From positions 10,970,520 to 11,034,519 of the forward strand of contig NC_054389.1 of assembly GCF_001625195.1 (NCBI RefSeq): DNA of 64,000 bases. Reading direction: 5' to 3'. The notes under the pieces were generated by a model. The model ran no database searches, was not told where the DNA came from, and saw nothing but the letters and a program-made list of their open reading frames with translations. The position numbers were made by a program, and so were the translations under genes. Positions 35,240 to 46,613 of the stretch are shown piece after piece. Within the stretch, counting starts at the first letter, position 1. The number at the start of each line of letters is the position of its first letter. This DNA comes from Drechmeria coniospora. Taxonomy: Eukaryota > Ascomycota > Sordariomycetes > Hypocreales > Ophiocordycipitaceae.

Positions 35240-37133
35240 GAGGATGTAAGGTGGCAGGGAAAGGGGGGTTGTTGACGTCGGCAGCTGGCAAGGTGGATTT
35301 GGCGCCTCACGTCGAGTTCGATCTCAAGGGCCGACATGGACGACGGGTATCGAGAAGCTGGCCACCCTAGATTGAACGGTCACATCGGGCACCGGCTGAC
35401 CGGGGGCCGGGGACCTAACCCATGGTGCGTTGATGATTTGAACTTGTTTGAAAGATTGCATGTCTCGCCAGATGGATACGGCACACGAAGCTACTAATGT
35501 AGATTGCTTGCTCACGGAACGGGTTGCCAGCCTCCCGAGCGCAACGCACGGAACAGGCACCCCGTACACTTCATGCTCAGGTGCGAAAGTAACGTTTTAT
35601 TCGACTCTGCTTCTCGAAAATCCAGTCTCGACGATCTCTACGATTGACAGACGCGCCTGCATTTGGACGCCAAACCGTCTCGCGGCCGCTACCACTATGA
35701 ATAGTCGTCCAGGACAGATGTCGGCGACAGACTTTGACTGTTCGCTGAAGACGCATGAGCTGGACGAATGAATCACCATGAGTGAAGCCTGGCAATGAGG
35801 CATGTACCGGGCACCTGGGATAAGAGTCGAGCAAGTGTTTCGCAGGGACGAGAGATATTTGCAGAGCGTACGGAGTACACGACGAAAGGTACACGACGGA
35901 TAAGCGTACGAGCACAGCGTTTGGGCTTCAGCGCACAGGGATATGTACTCGACAGAGTTGGATGTACACATATGCGATGGCACATGCATGTCTCGTGTGT
36001 TGGGGCCATCGGAGGCGGCACCAGACGCAGGCGGGCTCAGGCGCGTACCGACACTTGCAGGGAGACGGATCGAGGCTCTCTCAACAGAACAGCGGACGTG
36101 GACGGAGCTGAGCTGTGGCGTAGCTGAGGCGGCAGAGGGGGGAGAGAGTTTTTGGTTCTGTGATCCATGAGAGGGTTGGGGAAAAGCCAGGATTTGTGTG
36201 TTGTGACGGCTCAGGAGGCCCCGCGGGCGCTGCATCTCATCTCGGTCGTGGAACCGGCCGTGAGACAGCATCCAAGGAAGCAGAGACCGAGTTGAGAACG
36301 GTGAGAGGACTGTCTTGACGTATGGCGGCGACCTCGGACGGTTGCATCGCGGTTGCGAACGCGCGCCAGAGCGTTGACGTCGGCCAAGTTAGGAGGCAAG
36401 AGTCTGAGAGCAGCTCGTGCACCGCACGCCGTACCGCATCCATCTTGCACTGGCGAGGGTATAGGGGCGAAGATGCAATGATGGAAAGCATCGACGTGGC
36501 CCCAATACAAGACATGCGACAGGGACGCATAGATACGCACAGTCAGGGCGGAGAGGGGGACATGCGAAGAGCGGAGATGCCAAGAGAGGTCCATTCCGAC
36601 CGAGCCAACGACGTGCGGAGGCGAGAGGGGCTAGATGCTTGCGGGTGCGAGATACGCACTACTCGCATGTCGCGGTTGTGCTTTGCTGTCCTTTGTGACG
36701 AGTTTTGGTTGGGGGAGCAAGGATGGGTGCGCAGCGACGGCAGCCATGGGTCCTGCAGCGGCGATGCACGAGCATCATGGTTTGACGTTGGCGATGGTGA
36801 GGGGAAGAAGTGAGGGACGAAGTGAGGCTGACGAGGCTGGGGGGTTATTAATAGGACTCGCCATTCGTAGGCGTGTTTGTATTTATACTTGTTTTTGCGC
36901 TTACTTGCAAGGACGTTTGCCTGTAGTTGTGCTTGTGTATGTACCCCGTACATCACTTGCGATATACTCATTCCGTACTCCGTACTGTGCAGGCATTCGA
37001 TCGCACACCAAGGCAGGCAGAGAGAGAGAGAGAGGCACATACACGCTCGATGCTGCCGCGTGTGTCGTACAGTGCATGGTGTGCCTGCCGCTGTATTCGT
37101 GCGCGGTGCATTACTTGGCTGGCGGCAATCGTC
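35240..37133. other. Intergenic, 1.9 kb, convergent side
   Basis: Contains a (GA)n tract at 37019-37034 and a few GTAC words (TACGGAGTACA near 35869, TACTCCGTA near 36976). No supported gene; several weak frames overlap on both strands without motifs. Confidence 0.55.
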
Positions 37134-38283
37134 TCACGCACTCTTGCGCTGCGACTCCTTTTCCCTTTGCCTTTCCCATCTCCCTAGTGCGGCGAAGGCG
37201 TTGGCCGACTGGATGAAACTGTCGTACAGCAAGACTAAAGCAAGCACTGCCATGAGCAAAACCTAGCCAGACCGTGGAGGAACAGAGAAGAGCGGGGGAA
37301 GACGCAGCAGCAGCAAAATTGCGGCATGTACTCACCAGCAGGGACGATGACCCAAGGTAGGTTGAAGCCGATGTAATAGACCCAATAGTACAGAAACTCG
37401 GGTCGGCTGTGCTCGGTACCGTGAAAGCGGTAGTCGGTCCAGCTCGTCGCATAGTAGAGCGCGACGCCGTAGAGGTGTGCGGTGCAGACGACGGCTTGGC
37501 TGACGTGGCGGAAGGGTGAGTCGCCGAGGATGGCGGCGCTGGTGAGCAGGCAGAGAGGACCCCAGACATACTGCGTACGTGCGAGCGGAGAAGAAAAGGC
37601 ACGGCATTAGCTTTGATGTTGAACGAGCGGACGACAGGGATGAGAAGGGAGGGAGGACGAGGTGCATCCGAGGCATGTATTCGGTGGGGAGGAGAGGGTA
37701 AGGGGATGGAAAGGCGCTCACGACAGTAATGGTCTCGATGCAGACGGTGAAGACGTCCGAGGTGAGGTAGCGCGAGTCCGAGAGCGCGTACTCTTTCCAG
37801 AGCTGGGCGAGGGCACTCTGCTGGCCGGCAATGTCGGTACGATGGTAAATGTAATACCCTGATGCATGAACCAGCAATCAGTATGGGGGAGACGAGCGAC
37901 GTCGGCCGAGGAAACGAGCACGTGGGAAGCCTTGAGTCATCATGACGGAACCGACGGCGAGGTCCTTCCCTACCTTCGAAGACGATATGCAAGAAGGCGC
38001 CTATCAGGAAGACAGGTGTCAGCTTGACAGAGAACGGCGACGTAGAGAGCGGATGGCCCCGCGCGGAAGAAAGCTCACAGACGGAGAACCAAGCGGCGGC
38101 GGCGCAGTCGATGGGACGAGGGCGGAATAATCTCCTCGTCGCTAGGCGGTACACGACGGATGCGATGCTGACGATGACACCGACGAAGACCGGCGCATGG
38201 CGCAGACGGGCCGCTTCATCGGCCGCCCAGCCAGGAATCGAGACACCCGGGGGGTAGTACGAATGTTGGGGCTGCCGCTCCAT
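37134..38283 (-). CDS. EBP-family sterol delta8-delta7 isomerase-like membrane protein
   Basis: Model: complement(join(37134..37246, 37336..37570, 37722..37858, 37974..38000, 38079..38283)), five exons, 238 residues, including a 27-nt micro-exon. Splicing assembles the EBP/EXPERA core: the AFLHIVFEGYYIYHR helix (His and Glu of the active site), QLWKEYALSDSRYLTSD, CIETITV (second catalytic Glu), VWGPLCLL, and the final helix GFNLPWVIVPAVLALVLLYD with the conserved Asn and Trp. These match the human EBP residues that protonate and hold the sterol. Four to five membrane helices; ER location is expected. Many fungi use the unrelated ERG2 for this step, so this may be an additional or alternative isomerase. 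The last acceptor (GGCAG at 37247) was chosen over GCTAG because only it keeps this helix in frame. Confidence 0.9.
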
Positions 38284-39460
38284 GTTGATCGGTCAGGGAG
38301 GGCACCGAACTCGCCGGCGATGGCGTGGCGACGCGACGCGAAAAGGGGTAGCAAGGGTCGTGCGTGCCGTCCTTGAAAAGATCGAGGCCGGAGACGCGGA
38401 GACGTAGCGACGAGTTCCGATTCGGATGCCCGGACGACGACGAGATGAGGACGGAATCCCCGAGGAAAGCAAGGAAGAAGCTGAACGGATCAGGCACGGG
38501 ACGGCGGCGCGTGGCGGCGGCGCGGCCGGAGGTGTCGTTTGTGTGCGGCCCATTCCCACCCCCGCAGTGGAGCCGGGCTCGGTGCTGATGGTGACAAATT
38601 GAGACATTCTGCTCCGGACATGTAATTCCAACGCAATTACCAACACCGTTCGGAGTTCACCCGTCGCATCTTGTGCATACCCCTAGAAATACGCTGCACA
38701 AAGAGCAGAGGATATGTTTCACCGTAAAGCTTCCGATAGCCGAATCCTGTCTCGGCCTACATCGACAGACCAACCCATTCTCTGCTGGCTCAGCGTCGGA
38801 TTCAGTCTCGCTGTCGAGAATCGCTGTCGAGGCCGGAGACGAGTCTGCATCGACAGACGCTCCGTGAAAACTCACAACATGCTTCCATTACGTACCATGA
38901 TGACCATCTCTCCTCATCTGCCTCCTCAATCATCCGAGCTGGCCGCCGATGACAGAAAGGCAGGCGACGACGTTGCCCAGCCTAGGCATCACTCATGACA
39001 CGAAGCAGCTCAAACGACGTCTCGACGTTTTTGATTGTCCCCTGACATCCTCCGCCGTCTCGGGGCGTAGTCATTATACTATGCATTATCCACTTCAATT
39101 TGGAAGCGAGCCGGGGTGCCACCCACTCCATCCGATCATTGCCATCGCCGCTGCCGTCGTGTCGCTGTCGCGTCGCGCTTGGATGTGCATGGTGCTGCGA
39201 GACAAAAGGTCCGTGGATGAACGGGAAGCAGCCATACCTGCAAAGGCGGCGACAGCGAAACAGCAGCTCCGCCAGAAACAATATCGCTTCGAAATGCTGC
39301 TCCAGCTGGCGTCCAAAGAATTTATACATCTATCGGTGTGTATACAGCCGGTGGCCGATAAGGCCTTTCGACGCGGCAGGCCCGGCAATCACGCTCGGGG
39401 AAAATACCGCTCACCATCCATGTTTTTAGTATGTCGTGCGAGGCCAGCGCCTCGACCTGC
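38284..39460. other. Intergenic, 1.2 kb
   Basis: 5' flank of the EBP gene and 3' flank of the RING gene. No dense repeats and no supported coding frame. Confidence 0.55.
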
Positions 39461-40094
39461 TCATGTGGTATTCGCTGCATCGTCCGCCGTTTCCTCCGAC
39501 AGGAAGGCGACCTTGCAGAGCGGGCAGCTATCGTGCCTCTTCGTGAACCAGCGCAGCAGGCATTCGGCGTGAAAGATGTGATCGCACGGCAAGCGCCGAA
39601 CCAAATCTTGATCTTGCAGAGTCTCTATGCAAATGACGCTGGAAAGCAGGTCAGCCGAGGCCCCAGTCAGGCGAGGGGTTCCGGTCTTCTTCGGGAGCTC
39701 ACCAGACCAGATAGCTGCTGTACGTCGTCTTGGACGCTTGCTCCGTCTTCTCCTTCCACTGCTTGTACGTCTGACTCTCGGCCACTTCGTCGAGGCGGGA
39801 TGGGCTGAAGCGACTTTGTGCCGCCTCCACATCCGTCGTCCGGGCGTTGCGGTGCGACGCATCGAGCCGCTTCGTACCGTACCTGGAGATCGCATCAGCG
39901 GTGCGCCCTGCACAGGCAAGAGAAGCAAGCCGTGGCAGTGGGAGAGCCGTCGAGGGGGCGGGTGGTGCCTACCAACAGATGAAGAAGGACAGGACGAGGA
40001 TGAGCAAGATGCTTCCGAGGACGACGGGAAGAACGTAGACCGGCTCGTTGGCCGACGCGGCCGAGTCTGTACTTGTCGTGTTCAGATCCGTCAT
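39461..40094 (-). CDS. Small single-pass transmembrane RING-H2 protein (putative E3 ligase)
   Basis: Model: complement(join(39461..39638, 39703..39882, 39973..40094)), 159 residues. Start MTDLNTTSTDSAASANEP, then one membrane helix (about 19-40, VYVLPVVLGSILLILVLSFF IC), a basic linker (WYGTKRLDASHRN), a helix SQTYKQWKEKTEQA, and a C-terminal RING-H2: CVICIETLQDQDLVRRLPC, DHIFHAEC, and SCPLCK. The C3-H2-C3 ligand pattern is complete only after splicing, since the last intron splits the first Cys codon (TG|C). Such proteins are usually membrane-bound E3 ubiquitin ligases. The N-terminus is short and Asn/Thr-rich without a PA domain. Substrate and compartment unknown. Confidence 0.9.
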
Positions 40095-42723
40095 CTCGTA
40101 CTTCCAAACCCTGCGGAGGCGCAGACGGACGGCATCTAGGCTTGCAGAACCAAGAGTCGGCTTCCAGACGACGACGACGACGACTGACGATCAAGTTGGA
40201 TGTAGGCGGTTGGTTGACGGGTAGGTGTATGCACAATACATGCACAATAGCAACGAACAAGACGGGCCCTGGTGAGACAGACATGCGGTGGCGCCATTGG
40301 GCGTCGACAGCTCAATGCAGGCAGAGGGCTCCTGAGGTGCTAGGACCACGCTTTCTTCAGCCACCGACCATGGAACAGGGCCCAGGCGGACACCAGCCCA
40401 TGTGAGTTTGCACCGTCCACCAGCTCGGCTACCGGCCTGGCCGCATCACCCTCGATCCGTAGCTGCTCCGATGGAGCGAAGCGAAAGGCCGAACGAGATG
40501 CTGCATGAAAATCGCCACCGGTTGTAGCTAGATGGCGCGCATATCATGGCAGCCACGCCGGCTTGCCATCCGCTGGATTCAGACCCGTGCTTCGCAAAAC
40601 CGAATCACCCGTATGCGTCATGTAGCTTTTCCATGTACATCGCACGAACATGCCGCCGTTGCTCCTTTGCGGCTGTTGAGTTGCGGAATAAGCCTAATGG
40701 GCATAAGAAATCGTCCATGCCACTGCCAAACCGTGACAAGCTTCCTCCGTCGTCGCATCGAGCGAGCAACGCAGGCTCCGGGAAGGGTATAGCTCGGCGA
40801 ATGCTCTGCGATGATTGATCGACGACTTTCTATTTGTGGATGCTGAGCCGTTGATATTCCAGTTAGTCGTTGCGCCACAACTCTGCGAGGAATGGATGGA
40901 TGCTCGCAGCCATGTCTCGGTCCTCGCGTCGACGGGCCAACGCTTTGCGTTCTGGTATAAAAGGCCAGCGTCGACTCCCTGCGTGAAGGAGGATTGGGAA
41001 GTCCTGCTCACGGACTCATGCATAGGGACCATTGTCATGCCATCACTACTGAGCAGGTCAACCTGATCGGACCAGTCATTCGGCTCACCCAATGGAAGGA
41101 AGCCTTTTCCTTCACCTACTGCCAAGGCTGCGTTCTGCGGCACCGTTGCACGCACCAGGGCAGAGCACCAGCCCCCCGAGCACTGCACCATGGCAGGGAG
41201 ATGGGCGCGTGTGCAAATGCTCGACGTGGTGCACTGCCATGTGCCCGTCATCGATACCGAGGGAAGCATGTTGTCGTGGTAACGTGACGTGACGTGTCGT
41301 GTCGGTTGTGACGTGACGTTCCACGGCAAGCCGCTGAACGCATGGTACAAGCGTTTGGGGCGCTGCGAGTGAGGCGGAGCTGCTGCATGCAATACTCGCC
41401 GGGCCCCGCGGCCGCGACCGGATCATCGGCCGGATCAGCGGGTCGTCGAGCGGGACTGGACGGAGCACGCAGCTGACGCGGCCCCTTGGACTCGGCCGCC
41501 GTGGCAACGGAGTCGTCGGAGAAAGGAGGATGAAAAAAAGAACAGCAGGCTGTGTGGCCACGACCGATCGAACACGATGACAAAGGAAGTTGTCGCCATT
41601 CAAACGTGTCGACAGCCACCAGGCAAGCAGCACCTGCTGCGCACCGACCCGCCTATCATCCTGCGTACCTTCCCTGCATACCTTCCTGCGTGCATGGTAC
41701 TGCACACGTACTTGACCTTTCTACTTCCTACGTACCTTCCTACCTGCGTTCCTCCCAACAGAACTCGCTCGCGCTTGCTAGTCGTCGAATCGTGAACTTA
41801 CTTACCTGTACACCGTCGATCCGTGAACTCACTTTACCTGTACAGGCGCAGATTTACTTGTCGGTGTACGGAGTACGGAGTACAGGTACTAAAGCGATGT
41901 ACTTAGTTGCAAGTACTTACTGTACGGTAGTACTGACCTGTCGGTACTTACTTGCAATATTCGCCCTCTTACGGGAACTCCGCATCCCACTCCGCCTGCA
42001 TCGAGTGACAAAAGATAAGCGAACATGGTCCCACTCCCCACAAATTGCCATCTCGATCCGGCTTGGCATTTCGCCGTCCTCGGAGGTCATGTGACTTGCG
42101 TCGAGAGGTTCGACCAATCGTCGCCCGGCAAAACGGCCGATGCTCCGAAAGTGGCATCGCCAATCGCTACAGGGCACCTATCAGAAGTTCGTCGTCACTC
42201 GCTAGCTTCCGATCCGGCGACCGATATCCTCTCTCGACCTGACGAGGCGCCCCTCCTCGCCGGTGCAGCTCTTCGCCATCGCATGTGAATATTAGGGAAA
42301 CTCGGCCAAACACGAGGAGGCGTCTTCCTCCTCATCGGAGACTGAAGCAGCCGGGCAAGGCCAACATTCGACGCTGCAAGGCGCCTACCAGCATGCGCCG
42401 CAACAGAGTAGGTCACGGACTGACGACCGTTTTTCCATCGAGTCTTGACCCAAAATGCACAAACTATTGACTATTGCATGTCCGTTTACACGCGAGCCAA
42501 CGGCCAGTAGGTACATGCATGGGCAAGTGTAACAGAATGCGTGAACGAATCACCATATACAGCGCGAGTACGTGCCATGTACATGTGGCATGGACAAGGG
42601 ACGGAAATCTCGCAAGTAGTTGTAGGTACCCAGTAGGTACAGCGAGCATTCGTGCCAAGTGCCGACTAGTACGCTGTACCGTACTGCTGTACCTTGGCCT
42701 TGACAGGTGCTCAGGGTCACCGA

Positions 42724-42741
42724 GGGGGGGGGGGGGGGGGG
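42724..42741. repeat. G18 homopolymer
   Basis: Eighteen consecutive G, the second long G run in this window, in the spacer upstream of the small 83-residue gene. Confidence 0.9.
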
Positions 42742-42837
42742 CCTGGGTGGCCTGACAAACTGGTTACTTCGGGCGGCATCGGCGGGGGCAGCTCCCGGAT
42801 CTCGCCGCCCATCACGAGAGGGCAGGACGAGGACCGG

Positions 42838-42989
42838 GTATTAAACGCGGCCAAGGCGAGAGGATGCTGACGGTTGCACATCCACAACAAATCAACGACA
42901 AACAAACCACTACAGCACCACTTTGATCAAGCAAAGAAACAAAACAACAAGCAAAGTAACCAAGAGATCCAACCACCCAATTCAGTATC
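42838..42989 (+). promoter_or_regulatory. Putative core promoter and A/C-rich 5' leader
   Basis: TATTAAA at 42839 could serve as a TATA element. From about 42880 to the ATG at 42990 the plus strand is rich in CAACAA, CAAAG and AACAAAC words and nearly free of G, the composition typical of leaders of strongly expressed fungal genes. Inference only; no transcript evidence. Confidence 0.4.
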
Positions 42990-43241
42990 ATGAACAGCAT
43001 CTTTTGGAAAAAAGCTACCGATCGCTCGGGACAGCCAGCCCATCGGGATCGCCAGCTGCACCCTCAACCGTGCACGCAATTGGCCATGTCTTGCACCGAC
43101 GCCTGGCAACCAGCGCCATGTCGGCGTCAGAGCTTCAGCTTGGAAGACTTCAAGCACATGCTGCACACTCCTCTTACCTGCAACGTCAAGGCAGGACCAG
43201 GCTTCACCGAAAAGTTTGCGCCCGCCAAGGACGGGGACTAA
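42990..43241 (+). CDS. Small hypothetical protein, 83 residues
   Basis: Uninterrupted frame MNSIFWKKATDRSGQPAHR to the tail FTEKFAPAKDGD. The C-terminal half (SFSLEDFKHMLHTPLTCNVK, then AGPGFTEKFAPAKDG) looks like an ordered, selected segment; the first half is Gln/Pro/Cys-rich. Six Cys but no signal peptide. The main support is the A/C-rich leader and a short context ATC ATG. I do not recognise a family. It could be the chance product of a longer non-coding transcript. Confidence 0.5.
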   Translation: MNSIFWKKATDRSGQPAHRDRQLHPQPCTQLAMSCTDAWQPAPCRRQSFSLEDFKHMLHTPLTCNVKAGPGFTEKFAPAKDGD

Positions 43242-45238
43242 GGCAGCCGTTTACCGATGCATCGTGACGGGAGGAATGGCGGCGTTGAGGCGTCAACGAT
43301 TGACTGACTGCCCTTGCCCTCTTCGACGATGCACGACGGGAGCAAGGGCGACGCGGGGCTCCGTGTTGGGAAACCGGTGGAAGCAGACGCATGGGAGGCG
43401 GAGGCAAAGCTAAAAAGAGCGACAAAACCAAAACCAAAACCGAAGAGACGGGACGAGCAAACGCCGTCGAGGCCGTGGGCGTTGGACTAGCATCGTCCAT
43501 CGCCGTTACCACAATCGCCGGGACGCAGTAGCACGAACGTTGTTTCTCGCAGCGTCATGCATCCTACGATCGATGGAAGGGGGAAAAGAGGGAAGAGGGA
43601 AAGGAGGGAAGGGGGGCGGCGACGGAGAGGAATGTTGGAGGAGCGAGGTGAATTGGCAAATGTGACGATGTGACAGAATGATAATGTCATGGTTGTAGCG
43701 TGATACCCCTGCGCCTGCGAAAAGGCAGTGTAATAAAGAATGACATCATCGCACGGGCGGTTCGTCTTTCCCGCATCGCAACTTCTTCGCTCCGACTTCC
43801 GTGCCGACGTACTTGCCGTTTCCCACTTCCCACCTTTGCACCTTCCACGTCCCAGTGTCAAATAAAAAAAACTAACACCAAACAGGCGAAAAGGGAAAAG
43901 TAAAGCCAAAAAAAAAAGAAAAGGATGGAACGGCGTCTGGTGGCTTTGGGCTTGGGGACCAAAGCTGTCCTCCTCCACGACGCCGTCTCACGATCTTGCC
44001 CTGATGGAGAGTCAATCAACGAGAGTAGTTCAGCCGCCGCCACCTACCCGACAGCCCGGCTCTTCGCCCCAGGTCCTACGCCTCAGGTCCTACGCCTCGC
44101 CATCGGGGTTTCCGGCGCCGGCGCCGTCGACGGCTTCGAGGACCGGTGCAACCGACTGCCACGAGCACGAGCTAGAGCAAAGCTTCGTCCCCACCACCGG
44201 CTTCCCCAAGCAGCCCGCTCCGCGGTGCTGGGAAAAGGTTACGTCGGTAGGTTGCCCTCTCCCCGACGCCGTCAAAGGCAAAATGCGCTTCTCTCGGCGG
44301 CCGACCCCACAGGGCACGGAATCGTGGCATCGACGTTGACTCGTCGAGACCCGGATGACGCTCGAGGCTGAGTCGACGCCTGGCGGGGGCCCCGTCTCCT
44401 CCTCGACCGGACGCGGTTGGCCAGCGACAGCCACCGACACGGAGGGCATGGACAGAGCGGCGAGGCGAGAGCCGGCTGACAGCCCGCCAAACTCTCCTCT
44501 CGATCCGTTGCCCACCCTACGTACGCTCAGCTCGACCGACGCCGACGGCTACCCCATACGAACGAGTCACGGTAACCTCCCAGCAGGAACGGTGGAACCT
44601 GGGGAACCCCCCGACCCGCCCCCCCCCTCCCTCCCCGGCAGTCGGCTGCCCTGCCTTCTGACATCACTTCTGACAGACCGGTTTCTCGGGCTCGGCCTTG
44701 TGCCACGCTCCTTGGTCGCCGAGTGTGTACCTTTGAGGCTTTGAGCCTCGGCACGGTGTGGCTCACGACTTGACCGGTGGCACGACCACTCGGTGACGAC
44801 TACGCCGAACCTTACCAAACGTTACATGTGGCCAGCCGTTCCGTTCCCTTGGATATCACCACCATGAACCTTGAACTGCGAGCTCAGGGAGCTATGACGA
44901 ATGTGAAGCAAAAATCTATGCCACCACATCCTGCACCGAGACGTCGTCCGTACATAAAAGGCTTGCCGCTCCCAATTGCATGGCCATGCCATATCCATAA
45001 TCATCCAGTCATCCAAACCAACACATCCCAATCCCACCTATCCTCTCCAATCCCATCACATCCCATCACAACACAACACAACACATCGTATATATCAGTT
45101 CTCCCATCAACAAGACCTTCAGACAAACCATCAGCGACAGCAGACACAAGCACAAACAGACCGTCGCCAACCCACCCGTCCTTCCTTCACTCTCCTTCCG
45201 TCAAACCAACTTCAGCTCCAGCCGAGCAGCAGAAGGAG
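43242..45238. other. Intergenic, 2 kb, promoter and leader of the bHLH gene
   Basis: Contains AAAAC-rich and A-run patches near 43420-43440 and 43860-43925, then from about 44970 a C/A-rich leader with repeated CATCCCATCACA and ACACAACACAAC units. Open frames at 43925-44371 and 44355-44744 overlap in different frames without motifs and are not called. Confidence 0.55.
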
Positions 45239-46155
45239 ATGGGTCTAGACTGGAAGACGGAGCCCGCCATGAACTGGTGGGACAGCGACCTCACCCCAGA
45301 CTCCGGTCAGGTACGTGTCATGCGGCCCGTGGAAGGGATGCAAAGACGACGCAACGGTTGGCGCTGACAAGGGTCCACGAGCAGATGGTTTATGACTCGC
45401 CCGAGGACACGTTCCCAAGGACGCCGAACCCAGCACTCGCCAGTGCGCAGGCACTTCTTCCGCCCTTCATCTTTGAAGGTCAGGACATGTCCATGTCTTG
45501 GCAGAGCACCGAGGCCCAGGGGGAGTGCCCCCCTTCTGCCGTCGTCTCCCTCGACGCGGCTCAGGTCAATCTCTCCGCCAGCCAGCACTACAGCCTCGTG
45601 ACGAGGACGGAGCCTTCGGCCGACATGCCCATGGCCTTCTTCCAGCAACCGGCCCATCCCTTCTACGGCTCCGTCCAACAGCAAGGAGGCGAGGACGCCT
45701 ACTGGCCAGCCGGACCCGACGCCCACGGCAAGCACGACCGAAGGCACGGCGCCGGCCTGCGACACATGGTCCATTCGCCCGCCGCGGACGCCTCGACCGA
45801 TTCGGAGAGCAATCGCAGCCAGCACTCCCACCGGAGCCCGTCGCCCCGGTCCATGATTGGCAACTCGCACGACTCCATCACCAAGCGCAAGGGTCGTTCC
45901 CGCAGCTGCCACAACCAGATTGAGAAGAACTACAGGATGCGACTGAACGACCACTTTGTGCGCCTCATCGCCGTCCTGCAGACCATGGTGCCCAAGGATG
46001 ACGAGTTCGCCACCTCGCGCGCCCCAAGCAAGGGTGCTGTCCTGAACCTCGCCACCCAGAAGCTCCTCGAGATGGCGTCGGAGAACCGCGAACTGGTCAA
46101 GGAGGTGGCGAGGCTCGAATCTCTCGTCCCCGCGATTAAGAAGGAATCAAGTTGA
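45239..46155 (+). CDS. bHLH transcription factor with SREBP-like basic region
   Basis: Model: join(45239..45310, 45385..46155), 280 residues. Exon 1 encodes MGLDWKTEPAMNWWDSDLTP DSGQ; the 74-nt intron has a CGCTGAC branch site and a GAGCAG acceptor. Residues 25-185 are disordered, rich in Gln, Ser, His and Pro. The bHLH spans about 190-262: basic region KGRSRSCHNQIEKNYRMRLN, helix 1 DHFVRLIAVLQTMVP, a loop, and helix 2 APSKGAVLNLATQKLLEMA, continuing into a leucine-heptad segment ENRELVKEVARLESLV. A Tyr replaces the usual Arg (EKNYR), as in SREBP-type factors that read E-box or SRE sites. There is no membrane helix, so it is not a membrane-tethered SREBP. Predicted nuclear homodimer; targets unknown. 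Confidence 0.92.
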
Positions 46156-46613
46156 GAAGGCCGAGAATGGAGCGCATTTTTGGCACATTTTTTGGGGTAT
46201 AAAAGAGAGGAACTCAGCGTCATATATTTTTCGGAACCATGGAAGATTGATTGTATACATCCGACAGCCTGAAGGGTAGAGGGACGGTGGGGGGGGAGCA
46301 AAATTGGCGAGGACAAGTCGGGCAAGATTGAACTACGTTATACCCAGATCATAGCATTGTTTGACCAGACGCAAGGCGTTGTGCAGTGCGAATTCAAATG
46401 CGATACAAGAAGTGTGCGAGTTTCACACACAAATGTCATGGTTCTCGTTTCCGTCGTGAAGAGTTGAAGTCAATCCTTGCGGTGTCTATATACTTTCTTA
46501 CCGTATCGTTACGAAGAGCAGACGGCTCGTGAATGCGTGAACGCCTGAATGGGTGAATGGTCAAATCTCTCCCCCGTATACCTTCCGAAACTCCCTTCAA
46601 ACTCCATCACGGC
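46156..46613. other. Convergent 3' flanks, bHLH and secreted protein genes
   Basis: About 460 bp between two stop codons on opposite strands; AT-richer, with no repeat and no coding frame of note. Confidence 0.65.

Larger units (their letters stand above)
40095..42989. other. 2.9-kb intergenic region
   Basis: Holds the RING gene promoter. GTAC-word patches occur at 41700-41945 and 42480-42700 (TACGGAGTACGGAGTAC at about 41875). A G18 run sits at 42724. Immediately before the small gene at 42990 there is an A/C-rich leader of about 120 nt. No other coding frame supported. Confidence 0.6.
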
